From the NCBI RefSeq assembly GCF_900182545.1, contig NZ_FXTJ01000001.1:124001-188000 (forward strand): a stretch of DNA of 64,000 nucleotides. The letters are read 5' to 3'. Positions 47,468 through 58,690 of this stretch are shown here, piece after piece. The number at the start of each line of letters is the position of its first letter. Position 1 is the stretch's first letter. Below the pieces are notes generated by a model. That model had not been told where the DNA came from. It ran no database searches and saw only the letters and a list, made by a program, of their open reading frames with translations. Both the position numbers and the translations under genes were made by a program. The stretch is from Geodermatophilus aquaeductus. GTDB lineage: Bacteria; Actinomycetota; Actinomycetes; Mycobacteriales; Geodermatophilaceae.

Positions 47468-47967
47468 GCGTCCCGCTCGTACACGACCTCGGGGCCGTCG
47501 ACCTCGTCGACCTGCTCCCCAACGACCCGGAAGCCGAACGGCCGCGCCACCGCCTGCGAGGCCGTGTTGTGCGGCGCGATCGACAGGCGCACCACCCGCA
47601 CGTCCGGCTCCCGGTGCGACCGGTCGAGCAGCGCGGCGAGAGCGGCGCGGGCGTAGCCGCGGCGCCGGTGCTCCGGCAGCACGGCGTAGCCGATCTCGAC
47701 CATCCCGCGGTCGGGCGGGCCGTGGAAGCCGGCGCGGCCGACCACCAGGCCGCTGTCGAGGTCCCGGACGGCGCCGGTGACCCAGGCGGCGACCGCCGGG
47801 TCGGCGGCCACCTGGGCGGCCCGCATCCCCCAGACCGCCGCCCAGCCGGGGTCGGCGAAGCCGGGCGGCAGCGGCACCGGCGCGACGGCGGACGCGGCGG
47901 CGAGGTCGCCGTCGGCGAGCGCTGCGAACACCGGCCCGGAGAGGTGCACGACCGCCACGCGCACCAC
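47464..47967 (-). CDS. GNAT acetyltransferase (RimJ/RimL-like)
   Basis: The 167-residue protein has the GNAT core MVEIGYAVLPEHRRRGYARAAL (split at residues about 90-111) and SIAPHNTASQAVARPFGF near the C-terminus. This type acetylates protein N-termini or small amines. It sits between tsaE and a NUDIX gene, with tight spacing, and so is part of the same run. Confidence 0.9.
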   Translation of the reverse strand: MVRVAVVHLSGPVFAALADGDLAAASAVAPVPLPPGFADPGWAAVWGMRAAQVAADPAVAAWVTGAVRDLDSGLVVGRAGFHGPPDRGMVEIGYAVLPEHRRRGYARAALAALLDRSHREPDVRVVRLSIAPHNTASQAVARPFGFRVVGEQVDEVDGPEVVYERDA

Positions 47968-47970
47968 GGC

Positions 47971-48420
47971 TCAGCCGTCGAGCCGGGCCGTCCAGCCCGG
48001 CCCGTGCGGCAGGAGCACGGCGGTGCGGACGTCGTCGTCGCGGCGGTCGAGCCGCACCTCCAGGTGCTCGTCGGCCAGCCGCTCGACCAGCCCGGCACCC
48101 CACTCGACCACGGTCACCGACTCCTCGGTCGAGGCGTCGAGGTCGAGGTCGTCGACGTCGGCGACGCTGCCGAGCCGGTAGGCGTCGACGTGCACGAGCG
48201 GCAGCCGCCCGCCGCGGTGCACGCGGGCGATGACGAACGTCGGCGAGGTGACCGGCTCGCCCACGCCGAGGGCCGCGCCGAGGCCCTGGGTCAGCGCCGT
48301 CTTGCCGGCACCCAGCGGGCCGGTGAGGACGACGAGGTCCCCCGGCGCGACGACGCCGGCCAGCGCGGCACCCAGCGCCCGGGTGTCGTCCACCGTGGGC
48401 AGCACGTGCTCGCGCCTCAC
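47971..48420 (-). CDS. tsaE: tRNA t6A synthesis ATPase TsaE
   Basis: The 149-residue P-loop protein has Walker A GPLGAGKTALTQGL (34-47), SPTFVIARVH, LVHVDAYRL and the acidic VVEWGAGL. It drives turnover of the TsaBD complex. GTG 48420 overlaps the UDG stop by four bases. Confidence 0.95.
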   Translation of the reverse strand: MRREHVLPTVDDTRALGAALAGVVAPGDLVVLTGPLGAGKTALTQGLGAALGVGEPVTSPTFVIARVHRGGRLPLVHVDAYRLGSVADVDDLDLDASTEESVTVVEWGAGLVERLADEHLEVRLDRRDDDVRTAVLLPHGPGWTARLDG

Positions 48421-49049
48421 GACGCCAGGCTCCGCGCCACCGACGTCAGGTCCTCCAGCAGCCCGGCGCGCGGCGCCCCCGACGGGCCGAAGCGGATGGC
48501 CGCCGACGGGTGGTAGGTGGCCCAGACCGCCCGGCCGCCGACGTCGTGCGGCCGCCCGCGCGCCTCGGCGAGCTTCGTGCGCGGCCCGAGGAACCACTTG
48601 GCCGACGACAGCCCGAGCGCGACGACGACGGGCGGGTCGAGCAGCTCGAGCTGGCGGCGCAGCCAGCCGCTGCAGCGGGCCACCTCCGGCGTCTTCGGCG
48701 TGCGGTTGCCCGGCGGCCGGCACTTCACGATGTTGAGCACGGCGGCGTCGGCGCGGTCGAGGCCGGCCTCGGCGAGCAGCAGGTCCAGCAACTGCCCCGA
48801 CTTGCCGACGAAGGGCCGGCCGGTGTCGTCCTCGGTCGCGCCGGGCGCCTCCCCGACCAGCGCGAACCGCGCCCGGCCGTGCCGCGGAGGATCGCCGACG
48901 ACGACGTGCTGCCGGGTGGCGGCCAGCTCGGGACAGGCCACGCACGGGGTGGCGGCCGCGGCGAGCGCGGGCCAGTCGGTGGCCGCGGCGGCGGTGCGGG
49001 CCACCTCCTCCGCTGCGGCGTCGAACCGGGGCGGACGGGGAGCGGCCAC
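48417..49049 (-). CDS. Family 4 uracil-DNA glycosylase
   Basis: The 210-residue protein has the motif A sequence GEAPGATEDDTGRPFVGKSG (66-85), typical of family 4, the catalytic-pocket TYHPSAAIRFG (H180) and four cysteines, C36, C39, C110 and C126, spaced as in enzymes with a [4Fe-4S] cluster. It removes uracil from DNA. It leads a run with tsaE, GNAT, NUDIX, tsaB, rimI and tsaD, an arrangement not usual for the t6A block. Confidence 0.93.
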   Translation of the reverse strand: MAAPRPPRFDAAAEEVARTAAAATDWPALAAAATPCVACPELAATRQHVVVGDPPRHGRARFALVGEAPGATEDDTGRPFVGKSGQLLDLLLAEAGLDRADAAVLNIVKCRPPGNRTPKTPEVARCSGWLRRQLELLDPPVVVALGLSSAKWFLGPRTKLAEARGRPHDVGGRAVWATYHPSAAIRFGPSGAPRAGLLEDLTSVARSLAS

Positions 49050-49153
49050 GCGCCGACCCTACGGCGGCCGGTTCGCAGGCGGCCTGCGGGCTTCCCTCGG
49101 CCGCGCCCGCCTGTCACCGTTGACTAGGGACCCCGCCACCGGGAGGAGCCGCC

Positions 49154-49705
49154 ATGACGCAGCCGGACGTGTACGACGTCGCCTGCCTGGCGGGCGGCCC
49201 GCACCGGGTGGTGGACACCGCGCTGGTGGCGCTGCTGGTCACCGGCCGGGTCCGCGCGGTCGCCCCCGGGGAGCTGCAGGTGGTCGAGCCACGCCGCCGC
49301 CACCCGGTCGAGGCCGCGGTCCTCGACGCCGTCGGCGCCCGGGGCCGGCGCTCGGTGGAGACGGTGCACTGGCGGGCCGAGGCCGACGCGCGGATCGCCG
49401 GGATCGTCCGGCGGCTGCGCGCCGAGCGCCTGCTGGGCCGCTTCCTCGGCCCCACCTCGGCGGGGCGCCGGGTGCTCGAGCGCGCCCGGGCCGCCGACGT
49501 CGGGCCCGTCCTGCACGCCGCGCTGCTGGGTCCGGCGCGGCTCACCGACCCGGCGCTGCGCGCGGCGGTCCTGGCGCCGCCGCGCCGGCCGGTGCTCCCC
49601 GACAGCGGCGTCTCGCCGTGGGTGCTGTCCTTCGCCGACGGCGCCGAGGTCGCCCAGCGGACGCGCGACTCGCTGCTGGGCCGGTCGGTCGACGCCCGGC
49701 CCTGA
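49154..49705 (+). CDS. TIGR04222-like domain protein (no membrane helices)
   Basis: The 183-residue protein starts YDVACLAGGPHRVVDTALVALLVTGRVRAV, the N-terminal module of actinobacterial TIGR04222 proteins; key residues are in D-V-A-C-L-A-G-G-P. Those proteins usually continue with membrane helices, absent here. GGGAGGAG precedes the ATG. It is on the plus strand, breaking the otherwise minus-strand acpS-to-tsaD block. Function unknown. Confidence 0.75.
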   Translation: MTQPDVYDVACLAGGPHRVVDTALVALLVTGRVRAVAPGELQVVEPRRRHPVEAAVLDAVGARGRRSVETVHWRAEADARIAGIVRRLRAERLLGRFLGPTSAGRRVLERARAADVGPVLHAALLGPARLTDPALRAAVLAPPRRPVLPDSGVSPWVLSFADGAEVAQRTRDSLLGRSVDARP

Positions 49706-49708
49706 GCC

Positions 49709-50929
49709 TCAGTCGCGCACGCGCGCGGTCGCGGCGGCGACCCGCCGCAGCAGGCCCGCCAGCGCGCGGGTGACCTCCTCGGGCCGCTCCAGCGTCACCA
49801 GGTGCCCGGCGTGCGGGACGACGACGTACTCGACGGTCGGCCCCTCGCCGCCGAGCAGCTCCACGAGGGTGTCGCTGTGCTCCTCGGGGATCATCTTGTC
49901 CTCGTCGCCGGTGAGCACCAGCGTGGGGACGCGCCGCAGCGGCTGCAGGGCGCCGGTCTGGTCGAGGCCGGCGAGCGCCGGGTAGAACTCCGCGATCACG
50001 TCGACCGGGGTGCCGCCGATCATGGAGTCCACGTAGCGGCCCAGCCGCGGGTCGACGTCGGTGGAGGCGAACGACAGGGACCAGGTGGCCGCGGAGACGA
50101 CGTCGGCAGCGAGCCGGCGGGTGCGCTCGGCGAACACCGGCCGGCGGCGCATGGTGAACGCGGCGATCGGCAGGACCGCGGCGCGCACGCGGGTGAGGAA
50201 CTCGGGCATGCCGAAGCTGAGGTCGGCCAGGTTGCCGCTCGACGTCGACACCAGCGCGGCGCCGACGACCTTGGTGCCGAACAGCTCCGGGGCGACGTCG
50301 GCCAGGCCCATGACCGTCATGCCGCCCATCGAGTGCCCGACGAGGACGACCGGCCCCTCGGGGACCCGCGCCTCGAGCACGGCGGCGAGGTCGCGGGCGA
50401 GCTGCTCGATCGTCGAGTGCTCGGCCGGCCCGCGGGTGGAGGAGCCGTGGCCGCGGTGGTCGTAGAACACCAGCCGGGCCGCGGGCCGGTGCCCGTTGGC
50501 GGTGGCCAGCTCCGCGCCCAGCGAGCGCCGCTGGTAGGTCCACGACGCCATCGACAGCGTGTAGCCGTGCACGAAGACGACGGTCAGCGGCGCGTCGAGC
50601 GGGCCGACCTCCTCGACCGCCAGCAGGACGCCGTCGTCGGCCTGCACCAGGGCGGTTCGGTCGGCCCGGCGGGAGGCGGCACCGAGCGGGTCGTCCTCGC
50701 GCAGCTCGGCGTCGGTGGCGCCCTCGGGCAGCGCGCCGGTCGGACTGAGCCGCTCAGCCCGCACCCGCCGGGTGGCGATCCGCGCCACGGCCACGCCGAC
50801 GGCGGTGGTGGCCGCCGCCAGGCCGACGACGGCGCCGGCGATCCCGACCGCCGGGTGTCGCTCGAGCGCGCCCTCCAGCGCCGCGGCCACGCCCGGGCGC
50901 GCCGGTCCCGGTCCCCTGCCCCGTGCCAT
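49709..50929 (-). CDS. Alpha/beta-hydrolase with N-terminal membrane segment
   Basis: The 406-residue protein has one hydrophobic helix (about 28-48), then the hydrolase fold: VVFVHGYTLSMASW (116-129), YDHRGHGSS, nucleophile VGHSMGGM (S200), acid in VLTGDEDKMIP and His in VPHAGHLVTL. ATG 50929 overlaps the alr stop by one base. A hydrolase following alr is common in actinobacteria, though the substrate is unknown. Confidence 0.9.
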   Translation of the reverse strand: MARGRGPGPARPGVAAALEGALERHPAVGIAGAVVGLAAATTAVGVAVARIATRRVRAERLSPTGALPEGATDAELREDDPLGAASRRADRTALVQADDGVLLAVEEVGPLDAPLTVVFVHGYTLSMASWTYQRRSLGAELATANGHRPAARLVFYDHRGHGSSTRGPAEHSTIEQLARDLAAVLEARVPEGPVVLVGHSMGGMTVMGLADVAPELFGTKVVGAALVSTSSGNLADLSFGMPEFLTRVRAAVLPIAAFTMRRRPVFAERTRRLAADVVSAATWSLSFASTDVDPRLGRYVDSMIGGTPVDVIAEFYPALAGLDQTGALQPLRRVPTLVLTGDEDKMIPEEHSDTLVELLGGEGPTVEYVVVPHAGHLVTLERPEEVTRALAGLLRRVAAATARVRD

Positions 50930-52059
50930 CAGACCGCCCCCGCGGACCCGACGTGGCGGCGCGTGAAGCGCCCGCCGACCCGGGTCACCAGCTCGTAGTG
51001 GATGGTGTCGACCGCGTCGGCCCACTGCTGCGCGGTCGGCTCGCCCCGGCTACCCGGGCCCCAGAGGACCACCTCGTCGCCCGGCGCCACGGCCGCGTCG
51101 CCGACGTCGAGGACGAACTGGTCCATGCACACGCGCCCGGCGATGGTCCGCTGCGCGCCGCCGGCCAGCACCGGTGCGCGGTTGCCCGCCGCCCGGGGCA
51201 CGCCGTCGGCGTACCCGACCGGCACCAGCGCGAGCGTGGTGTCGGTGGCGGTCGTGTAGGTGTGGCCGTAGGAGACGCCGGCGCCGGCGGGCACCCGCTT
51301 GGTCAGCGCCACCCGCGCGCGCACGGTCATCGCCGGCGTCAGCCCGTGCACGCCGGGGTCGCCGCCGAGCGGGTCGAGGCCGTAGAGGGCGATGCCGGGG
51401 CGGACCATGTCGTACCAGGTGTCGGGCAGCGCCACGGTGGCCGCGGAGTTGGCCAGGTGCCGGCGGCCGCGCAGCCCGGCGCCGCGGGCGAGCCCCACCG
51501 CCTCGTCGAAGACCCGCACCTGCGCGCCGATCGTCGGGTGGGTGGGGGCGTCGGCGTAGGCCATGTGGCTCCACAGCCCGACCACCTCGACCTCGCCGTC
51601 GGCCTGCGCGCGGGCGGCCGCGGCGACCAGGCCCGGCCAGTCGGCGGCAGTGGCGCCCTCGCGGGAGAGGCCCGTGTCGGCGAACAGGTGCAGCCGCGCG
51701 GTCCGGCCGGTGGAGCGGGCGGCGGCGACGACCTCGGCCAGGCCCCACTCCGCGTTGACCGACACCTCGACGTCGGCCGCCAGCGCGGGGGCGAAGTCGG
51801 TACCCGGCGTGTGCAGCCAGGCCAGCAGTGGCGCCGTCACCCCGGCAGCGCGCAGCGCGAGCGCCTCCTCGAGGACGGCGACCCCGAGGGCGTCGGCGCC
51901 GCCGGCGAGGACGGCGCGGGCGGCGGGCACCAGCCCGTGTCCGTAGCCGTCGGCCTTGACCACCGCCATGAGCGGCCGGCCGACCCGCTCGCGGAGCACG
52001 GCGGTGTTCGCCGCGATGGCGTCGAGGTCGACGACCACCTCGGCCCGGGGTTCTCTCAC
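50929..52059 (-). CDS. alr: Alanine racemase
   Basis: The 376-residue PLP enzyme makes D-alanine for peptidoglycan. The PLP lysine is K35 in MAVVKADGYGHG. The second catalytic base is Y264 in AGVSYGHTYT. SHMAYAD and MVRPGIALYG match the family. GTG 52059 overlaps the stop of the NAD(P)HX gene by four bases. Confidence 0.97.
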   Translation of the reverse strand: MREPRAEVVVDLDAIAANTAVLRERVGRPLMAVVKADGYGHGLVPAARAVLAGGADALGVAVLEEALALRAAGVTAPLLAWLHTPGTDFAPALAADVEVSVNAEWGLAEVVAAARSTGRTARLHLFADTGLSREGATAADWPGLVAAAARAQADGEVEVVGLWSHMAYADAPTHPTIGAQVRVFDEAVGLARGAGLRGRRHLANSAATVALPDTWYDMVRPGIALYGLDPLGGDPGVHGLTPAMTVRARVALTKRVPAGAGVSYGHTYTTATDTTLALVPVGYADGVPRAAGNRAPVLAGGAQRTIAGRVCMDQFVLDVGDAAVAPGDEVVLWGPGSRGEPTAQQWADAVDTIHYELVTRVGGRFTRRHVGSAGAV

Positions 52060-53510
52060 GCCCCCGAGTCTCCCAGGCGGGCGCCACGGACCCGGCCCAC
52101 CGTCTCGGAGAGCCGCCGCACCAGGTCCCCGGCGACCAGCGGCCCCCGCTCGGAGGCGACCTGGCCGGCGCGGCCGTGCAGGTGCGCCGCCGCCGCGGCG
52201 GTCTCCGCGGGCGGCGTGCCGGTGGCGAGCAGGGCGCCCAGGATCCCGGACAGGACGTCGCCGGTGCCGGCGCTGGCCAGCTCCGTGGTGCCGGTCGCGT
52301 TGACGAACGCCGTCCCGTCAGGACCGGCGACGACGGTGGCGTTGCCCTTGAGCAGCACGACGGCGCCCAGGTCGGCGGCCAGCCGCCGGGCGCTGCCGAT
52401 GCGGTCGGCGCCCACCTCGACGCCGAAGCGCTCGAACTCGCGGTCGTGCGGGGTGAGGACGGTGGGTGCGCTGCGCCGCCGCACGAGCTCCGGCTCCCGG
52501 GCGGCCAGGGTCAGCGCGTCGGCGTCGACCACCACGGGGAGGTCGGTGGCCAGCACCTCGGCCAGCACGCTGCGGGCGTCGTCGTCGGTACCCATCCCGG
52601 GGCCGACCACCCAGGCCTGCACGCGGCCGGCGTCGCCGGGGCGGGCGTCGGTGACGATGGCCTCGGGCCAGGAGGCGCGCACGCCGTCGGCGGCGGTCCC
52701 GGCGTAGCGGACCAGCCCCGGCCGGGTGCGCAGCGCGGCCCCGGTGCACAGCACGGCGGCGCCCGGGTAGGTCGCCGAGCCCGCGACGATGCCGACGACC
52801 CCGCGGGAGTACTTGTCGTCGCCCTCGCCGGGCGGCTCGAGGTGCGCGGCGACGTCGTCGTCGGTCAGCTGGAACGCCCGAGGGCGCGCCAGGTGCGGGC
52901 CCAGGCCGATGTCGACCAGGTGCACGGTGCCGGCGTGCGCGCGCCCCTCCCCCACGACCAGCCCGGGCTTCACCGCGCCGAAGGTGACGGTGTGGACGGC
53001 GGGGAACGCGGCGCCCTCGACCGCGCCGGTGTCGGCGTCGACCCCGCTCGGGACGTCGACGGCGACCCCGATTCCGGGGCCGGAGGCCGCGCGCCCGGCC
53101 AGCCGCGCCGCCTCGGGGCGCAGCCCGCCGCGGCCGCCGATGCCGAGGATGCCGTCGAGGACGAGGTCGGCGCGGTCGAGGCCGTCAGGGTCCCCGGGGC
53201 CGGCCACCCGCCCGCCGGCGCGGCGCAGCGCGGCGAGCCCGGCGGCGTGGGCGCGGCCGGGGTCGAGCAGGACGGCGGTCACCCGGGCGCCGCGGCCGGC
53301 GAGGTGCGCGCCGGCGAACAGCGCGTCGCCGCCGTTGTTGCCGGCACCGACGAGCGCGGTGACCCGCGCGCCGTGCGCCCGGCCGAGCAGCCGCAGGCAG
53401 ACCGTGGCCAGGCCGGTGGCCGCGCGCTGCATGAGCGCGCCCTCCGGCGTGCGGGCCAGGAGCACGTCCTCGGCGGCGCGGACCTCCGCGACCGTGGACA
53501 GCCCGATCAC
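52056..53510 (-). CDS. nnr: Bifunctional NAD(P)H-hydrate epimerase / ADP-dependent dehydratase
   Basis: The 484-residue protein repairs hydrated NAD(P)H. The epimerase domain (about 1-210) has [23 protein letters not shown] and [12 protein letters not shown]. The kinase-like dehydratase domain (about 225-480) has [12 protein letters not shown], the substrate loop [11 protein letters not shown] and [18 protein letters not shown] 53510 overlaps acpS. The linkage acpS-nnr-alr is common in actinobacteria. Confidence 0.95.
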   Translation of the reverse strand: MIGLSTVAEVRAAEDVLLARTPEGALMQRAATGLATVCLRLLGRAHGARVTALVGAGNNGGDALFAGAHLAGRGARVTAVLLDPGRAHAAGLAALRRAGGRVAGPGDPDGLDRADLVLDGILGIGGRGGLRPEAARLAGRAASGPGIGVAVDVPSGVDADTGAVEGAAFPAVHTVTFGAVKPGLVVGEGRAHAGTVHLVDIGLGPHLARPRAFQLTDDDVAAHLEPPGEGDDKYSRGVVGIVAGSATYPGAAVLCTGAALRTRPGLVRYAGTAADGVRASWPEAIVTDARPGDAGRVQAWVVGPGMGTDDDARSVLAEVLATDLPVVVDADALTLAAREPELVRRRSAPTVLTPHDREFERFGVEVGADRIGSARRLAADLGAVVLLKGNATVVAGPDGTAFVNATGTTELASAGTGDVLSGILGALLATGTPPAETAAAAAHLHGRAGQVASERGPLVAGDLVRRLSETVGRVRGARLGDSGA

Positions 53511-53902
53511 CGGTTGCTCCTGCCCTCGGCGGTGCCGCCCTCCGCGACCACCACCGCCGAGGCGATGCCGCCGTCGTGGCTGAGCGAGAGGTGCCAGCTC
53601 GTAATGCCGAGGTCCGCGGCCCGCCGCGCCACGCTCCCGCGCACCGCGAGGTGCGGGCGGCCGTGCTCGCCGACGGTCACCTCGCAGTCGTGCCAGCGCA
53701 GCGCGCCGGGTGCGCCGAGCGCCTTGGCGACGGCCTCCTTGGCGGCGAACCGCGCGGCCAGCGACTCCGCGGTGCGGGCGCCGCCGGACGGCGTCGTCTG
53801 CTCCTCGGCGGTGAACAGCCGGTCGCGCAGTCCCGGGGTGCGCTCGAGCGACTCGGCGAACCGGGCCACGGGGACGACGTCGATCCCGACCCCCACGATC
53901 AC
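53507..53902 (-). CDS. acpS: Holo-(acyl-carrier-protein) synthase
   Basis: The 131-residue protein attaches 4'-phosphopantetheine to ACP. The Mg-binding residues are D8 in GVGIDVV and E56 in [14 protein letters not shown], and the end has [15 protein letters not shown]. The overall length and start (GTG 53902) are typical. It begins the run acpS-nnr-alr-hydrolase. Confidence 0.95.
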   Translation of the reverse strand: MIVGVGIDVVPVARFAESLERTPGLRDRLFTAEEQTTPSGGARTAESLAARFAAKEAVAKALGAPGALRWHDCEVTVGEHGRPHLAVRGSVARRAADLGITSWHLSLSHDGGIASAVVVAEGGTAEGRSNR

Positions 53903-53935
53903 CCGGCCAGTCTGCCGTGCGGCCGCGCAGCCCGC

Positions 53936-53968
53936 CGTCCTGGCTCACCACCGCGCGTCCTGGCTCAC
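53936..53968. repeat. 13-bp direct repeat, period 20
   Basis: CGTCCTGGCTCAC occurs at 53936-53948 and 53956-53968 in the gap between glmS and acpS. The biological role is unknown; it could hold the acpS promoter or a regulator site. Confidence 0.6.
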
Positions 53969-53988
53969 TGCCGACGGGAAGCCCGGAC

Positions 53989-54019
53989 GCAGCACGATCA
54001 GGTCACCTGATCGTGCTGC
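53989..54019 (-). terminator. 15-bp palindrome downstream of glmS
   Basis: GCAGCACGATCAGGT at 53989-54003 is exactly complementary to 54005-54019 about a single central base. It starts 3 bp beyond the glmS stop. With a 1-nt centre the hairpin needs to open its top pairs. No U-tract follows. Confidence 0.7.
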
Positions 54020-54022
54020 CGG

Positions 54023-55897
<1,875 letters not shown>

Positions 55898-55984
55898 GTG
55901 GACCGAGGATACCGGCGGAGGCGGACCGATCCGTCCTCTCGACGTGTGTCGCGACCGACGGGCACCACCCGCCCCAGGAGACGC

Positions 55985-56827
55985 TCAGGACCAGGGCGTG
56001 ACGGGCCGCGGACGGGGCACGCCGTCGACCACGACGTCGACGCGCTCGTCGAAGAAGCACAGCAGGTCGCGCAGCTGCGCGGCGTCGGGCAGCGGGTCCG
56101 GGTAGCCCCACACGGCGTCGCGGACCAGCCCGTCGGGCGTCTGGACCGACCAGTAGCTCGCCTCGCCCTTGTAGGCGCACTCGGTACGCGTGCCGCTGGG
56201 CACCAGGGGTGCGGTGACGTCCTCGGCGGGCAGGTACCAGCGGACGGGCAGCAGCGTCTCGAACACCAGCAGCGGCCGTGCGGACGCCGCGAGCAGCCGC
56301 CCGCCCGAGGACACCTCGACGTGCCGCGACGCGGCCCGGACGTCGATCCGGTGGAACGGGTCGCGCGGGTGGCCGTGGAGTCGCTCGTCCTCCTCGTACC
56401 AGGCGTCGGGGCCGGCGAAGTCCAGGACGACGTGGCCGGCCAGCGCCGGGTCGGCCGGGCAGAAGCCCTCGACGACGCGGTCGCTGCCGGGCACCCGCAC
56501 GCCGACCGGATCACCGGGAGTGCTGTGCGCGGCGAAGGGGACCCGCGGGTCGAGCACGCGCAGCGCCGTCACGTCCGGGATGGCGAAGCCGGTGCCGTCG
56601 GGCGCGTCGGGAGCCGCCGGCACCGGAGGCGCGGTGACCCCCGCGGCGAGGTCCTCGACCGGCACGGCGTACGCCGGCACCACGCGGCGGGGCTCCCAGA
56701 CCAGCAGCGCCCGCTCGCTCTGCGCGAGGACCGCGCCGTCGGCCTCGGCGCGCACCCGCTTGGCCGTCGGCTCGTACCGCAGCTGGTCGAGCGCCCCGCC
56801 CACCAGGTCCCGCATCCGCACGGTCAC
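55985..56827 (-). CDS. Tandem DUF427 protein
   Basis: The 280-residue protein has two DUF427 halves. The second half shows RDPFHRIDVRAASRHVEV, LLPVRWYLPAEDV, CAYKGEASYWSV and AVWGYPDPLPDA. The first (about 20-115) is a shorter, more divergent version. GGAGGAC precedes GTG 56827. It sits between glmM and glmS, which are usually adjacent in this order. The family has no known reaction. Confidence 0.88.
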   Translation of the reverse strand: MTVRMRDLVGGALDQLRYEPTAKRVRAEADGAVLAQSERALLVWEPRRVVPAYAVPVEDLAAGVTAPPVPAAPDAPDGTGFAIPDVTALRVLDPRVPFAAHSTPGDPVGVRVPGSDRVVEGFCPADPALAGHVVLDFAGPDAWYEEDERLHGHPRDPFHRIDVRAASRHVEVSSGGRLLAASARPLLVFETLLPVRWYLPAEDVTAPLVPSGTRTECAYKGEASYWSVQTPDGLVRDAVWGYPDPLPDAAQLRDLLCFFDERVDVVVDGVPRPRPVTPWS

Positions 56828-56859
56828 GGCGTCCTCCCACCTCGACGGTGGGGCACAGC

Positions 56860-56886
56860 CTGGACCGGGGCACCGCCCCGGTCCAG
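56860..56886 (-). terminator. 12-bp terminator after glmM
   Basis: CTGGACCGGGGC at 56860-56871 pairs perfectly with 56875-56886 around ACC, just beyond the glmM stop. Confidence 0.78.
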
Positions 56887-56897
56887 GGCCGCAGGGC

Positions 56898-58247
56898 TCA
56901 GTCGACGGCGGCGACGACCGCGGCCAGGCGCTGGGCGATGCCGTCGGCGAGCTCCTGCGTGGGCGCCTCGACCATCACCCGCACCAGCTGCTCGGTGCCC
57001 GACGGGCGCAGCAGCACCCGGCCCTCGTCGCCGAGTTCGGCCTCGGCGGCGTTGACCGCACCGGCGACCGCGTCGCTCTCCACGACCCGGATCCGGTCGC
57101 GGACCGGCACGTTGACCAGCGTCTGGGGCAGCCGCTGCACCACCGAGGCCAGCTCGGCCAGCGAGGCGCCGGTGGCGGCCATCCGGGACAGCAGCGACAG
57201 CCCGGTGAGCGTCCCGTCGCCGGTGGTGGCGTGGTCGAGGAAGACCAGGTGGCCGCTCTGCTCCCCGCCGAGGGACAGCCCGCCGGCGCGCAGCGCCTCG
57301 AGCACGTAGCGGTCACCGACGGCGGTGGTCTGCACGGCGATGCCGGCGTCGCGCATCGTGTGGTGGAAGCCCAGGTTGCTCATCACCGTGGCGACGACGG
57401 TGTCCTGCCGCAGCTCGCCGCGCTGCTTGAGGCCGAGCGCGCACACGGCGAGGATCGCGTCGCCGTCGACGACCTCGCCGTCGGCGGTGACCGCCAGGCA
57501 GCGGTCGGCGTCGCCGTCGTGGGCGATGCCGAGGTCGGCGCCGGTCTCCCGGACGGCCTGCTTCAGCGGGCCCAGGTGGGTGGAGCCGATGCCGTCGTTG
57601 ATGTTCCAGCCGTCGGGCTCGCCGCCGATGACGGTGACCTCGGCCCCGGCCCGGCGGTAGACGTCGGGGGCGACGGTGGCGGCGGCGCCGTGCGCGCAGT
57701 CGACGACGAGGCGCAGCCCGGGCACCGGCGCCGACAGCGTGGCGAGCAGGTGCGCGGCGTAGTCGGCGGCGCCGTCGGTCAGGTCGCGGACCCGGCCGAT
57801 CTCGCCGCCGGTGGGCCGGACGCCGTCGGTGCTGCGGCGGGAGGTGGCGACGGTGGACTCGATCGCCGCCTCGACCGCGTCGGGCAGCTTGTGGCCGCCG
57901 CGGCTGAACAGCTTGATGCCGTTGTCGGGCATCGGGTTGTGGCTGGCCGAGATCATGACGCCGAGGTCGGCGCCGGTCCCGGCGGTGAGGAACGCGACGG
58001 CCGGGGTGGGCAGGACACCCACGCGCAGGACCTCGGCCCCCGCGCTCGCCAGGCCCGCCACGACGGCGGCCTCGAGCATCTCCCCGCTGGCGCGGGGGTC
58101 ACGGCCGACGACCGCGACGGGACGCGAGGTCCCGTCGCGGTCGGCGAGCACGGTAGCGGCGGCACGGGCCACCGACAGGGCCAGCTCCGGCGTGAGGTCG
58201 GCATTGGCCCGACCCCGGACGCCGTCGGTCCCGAAGAGGCGACCCAC
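56898..58247 (-). CDS. glmM: Phosphoglucosamine mutase
   Basis: The 449-residue enzyme converts glucosamine-6-P to glucosamine-1-P. It has the start [12 protein letters not shown], the phosphoserine loop [16 protein letters not shown] (S102), the Mg loop DGDADRCL (near 244-251), the sugar loop GGEQSGH and [17 protein letters not shown] 58247 lies 11 bp after rpsI, so it is part of the rplM-rpsI-glmM run. Confidence 0.97.
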   Translation of the reverse strand: MGRLFGTDGVRGRANADLTPELALSVARAAATVLADRDGTSRPVAVVGRDPRASGEMLEAAVVAGLASAGAEVLRVGVLPTPAVAFLTAGTGADLGVMISASHNPMPDNGIKLFSRGGHKLPDAVEAAIESTVATSRRSTDGVRPTGGEIGRVRDLTDGAADYAAHLLATLSAPVPGLRLVVDCAHGAAATVAPDVYRRAGAEVTVIGGEPDGWNINDGIGSTHLGPLKQAVRETGADLGIAHDGDADRCLAVTADGEVVDGDAILAVCALGLKQRGELRQDTVVATVMSNLGFHHTMRDAGIAVQTTAVGDRYVLEALRAGGLSLGGEQSGHLVFLDHATTGDGTLTGLSLLSRMAATGASLAELASVVQRLPQTLVNVPVRDRIRVVESDAVAGAVNAAEAELGDEGRVLLRPSGTEQLVRVMVEAPTQELADGIAQRLAAVVAAVD

Positions 58248-58258
58248 GGCGGTGCCGG

Positions 58259-58690
58259 TCAGCGCTTCGAGTACTGAGGCGCCTTGCGGGCCTTCTTGAG
58301 CCCGTACTTCTTGCGCTCGGTGACGCGCGCGTCACGGGTGAGGAAGCCGGCCTTCTTGAGGGCCGGACGGTCGTCGGCCTCGACGTCGACGAGCGCGCGG
58401 GCGATCGCCAGGCGCAGGGCGCCGGCCTGACCGCTGACGCCGCCACCCTTGAGGATGCCGACGACGTCGTACTGCTCGCCCTTCTCCAGGATCACGAACG
58501 GCTCGCGGACGAGCTGCTGGTGGACCTTGTTGGGGAAGTACTGCTCGAGGGTCCGGCCGTTGAGGCGGAACTGCCCGCTGCCCGGCACGAGCCGCACGCG
58601 GACGATGGCCTCCTTGCGCCGGCCGACGGTCTGGACGGGCCGCCCGTCGGCGTCGGTCACGGTCGGGGCCGTGGTCATGGGGGAGGTCAC
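58259..58690 (-). CDS. rpsI: 30S ribosomal protein S9
   Basis: The 143-residue protein has [37 protein letters not shown] and the universal C-terminus ending [11 protein letters not shown] 58690, with AGGTGG four bases upstream, is preferred over an ATG at 58678 that lacks a ribosome site. It overlaps rplM by four bases. Confidence 0.97.
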   Translation of the reverse strand: MTSPMTTAPTVTDADGRPVQTVGRRKEAIVRVRLVPGSGQFRLNGRTLEQYFPNKVHQQLVREPFVILEKGEQYDVVGILKGGGVSGQAGALRLAIARALVDVEADDRPALKKAGFLTRDARVTERKKYGLKKARKAPQYSKR

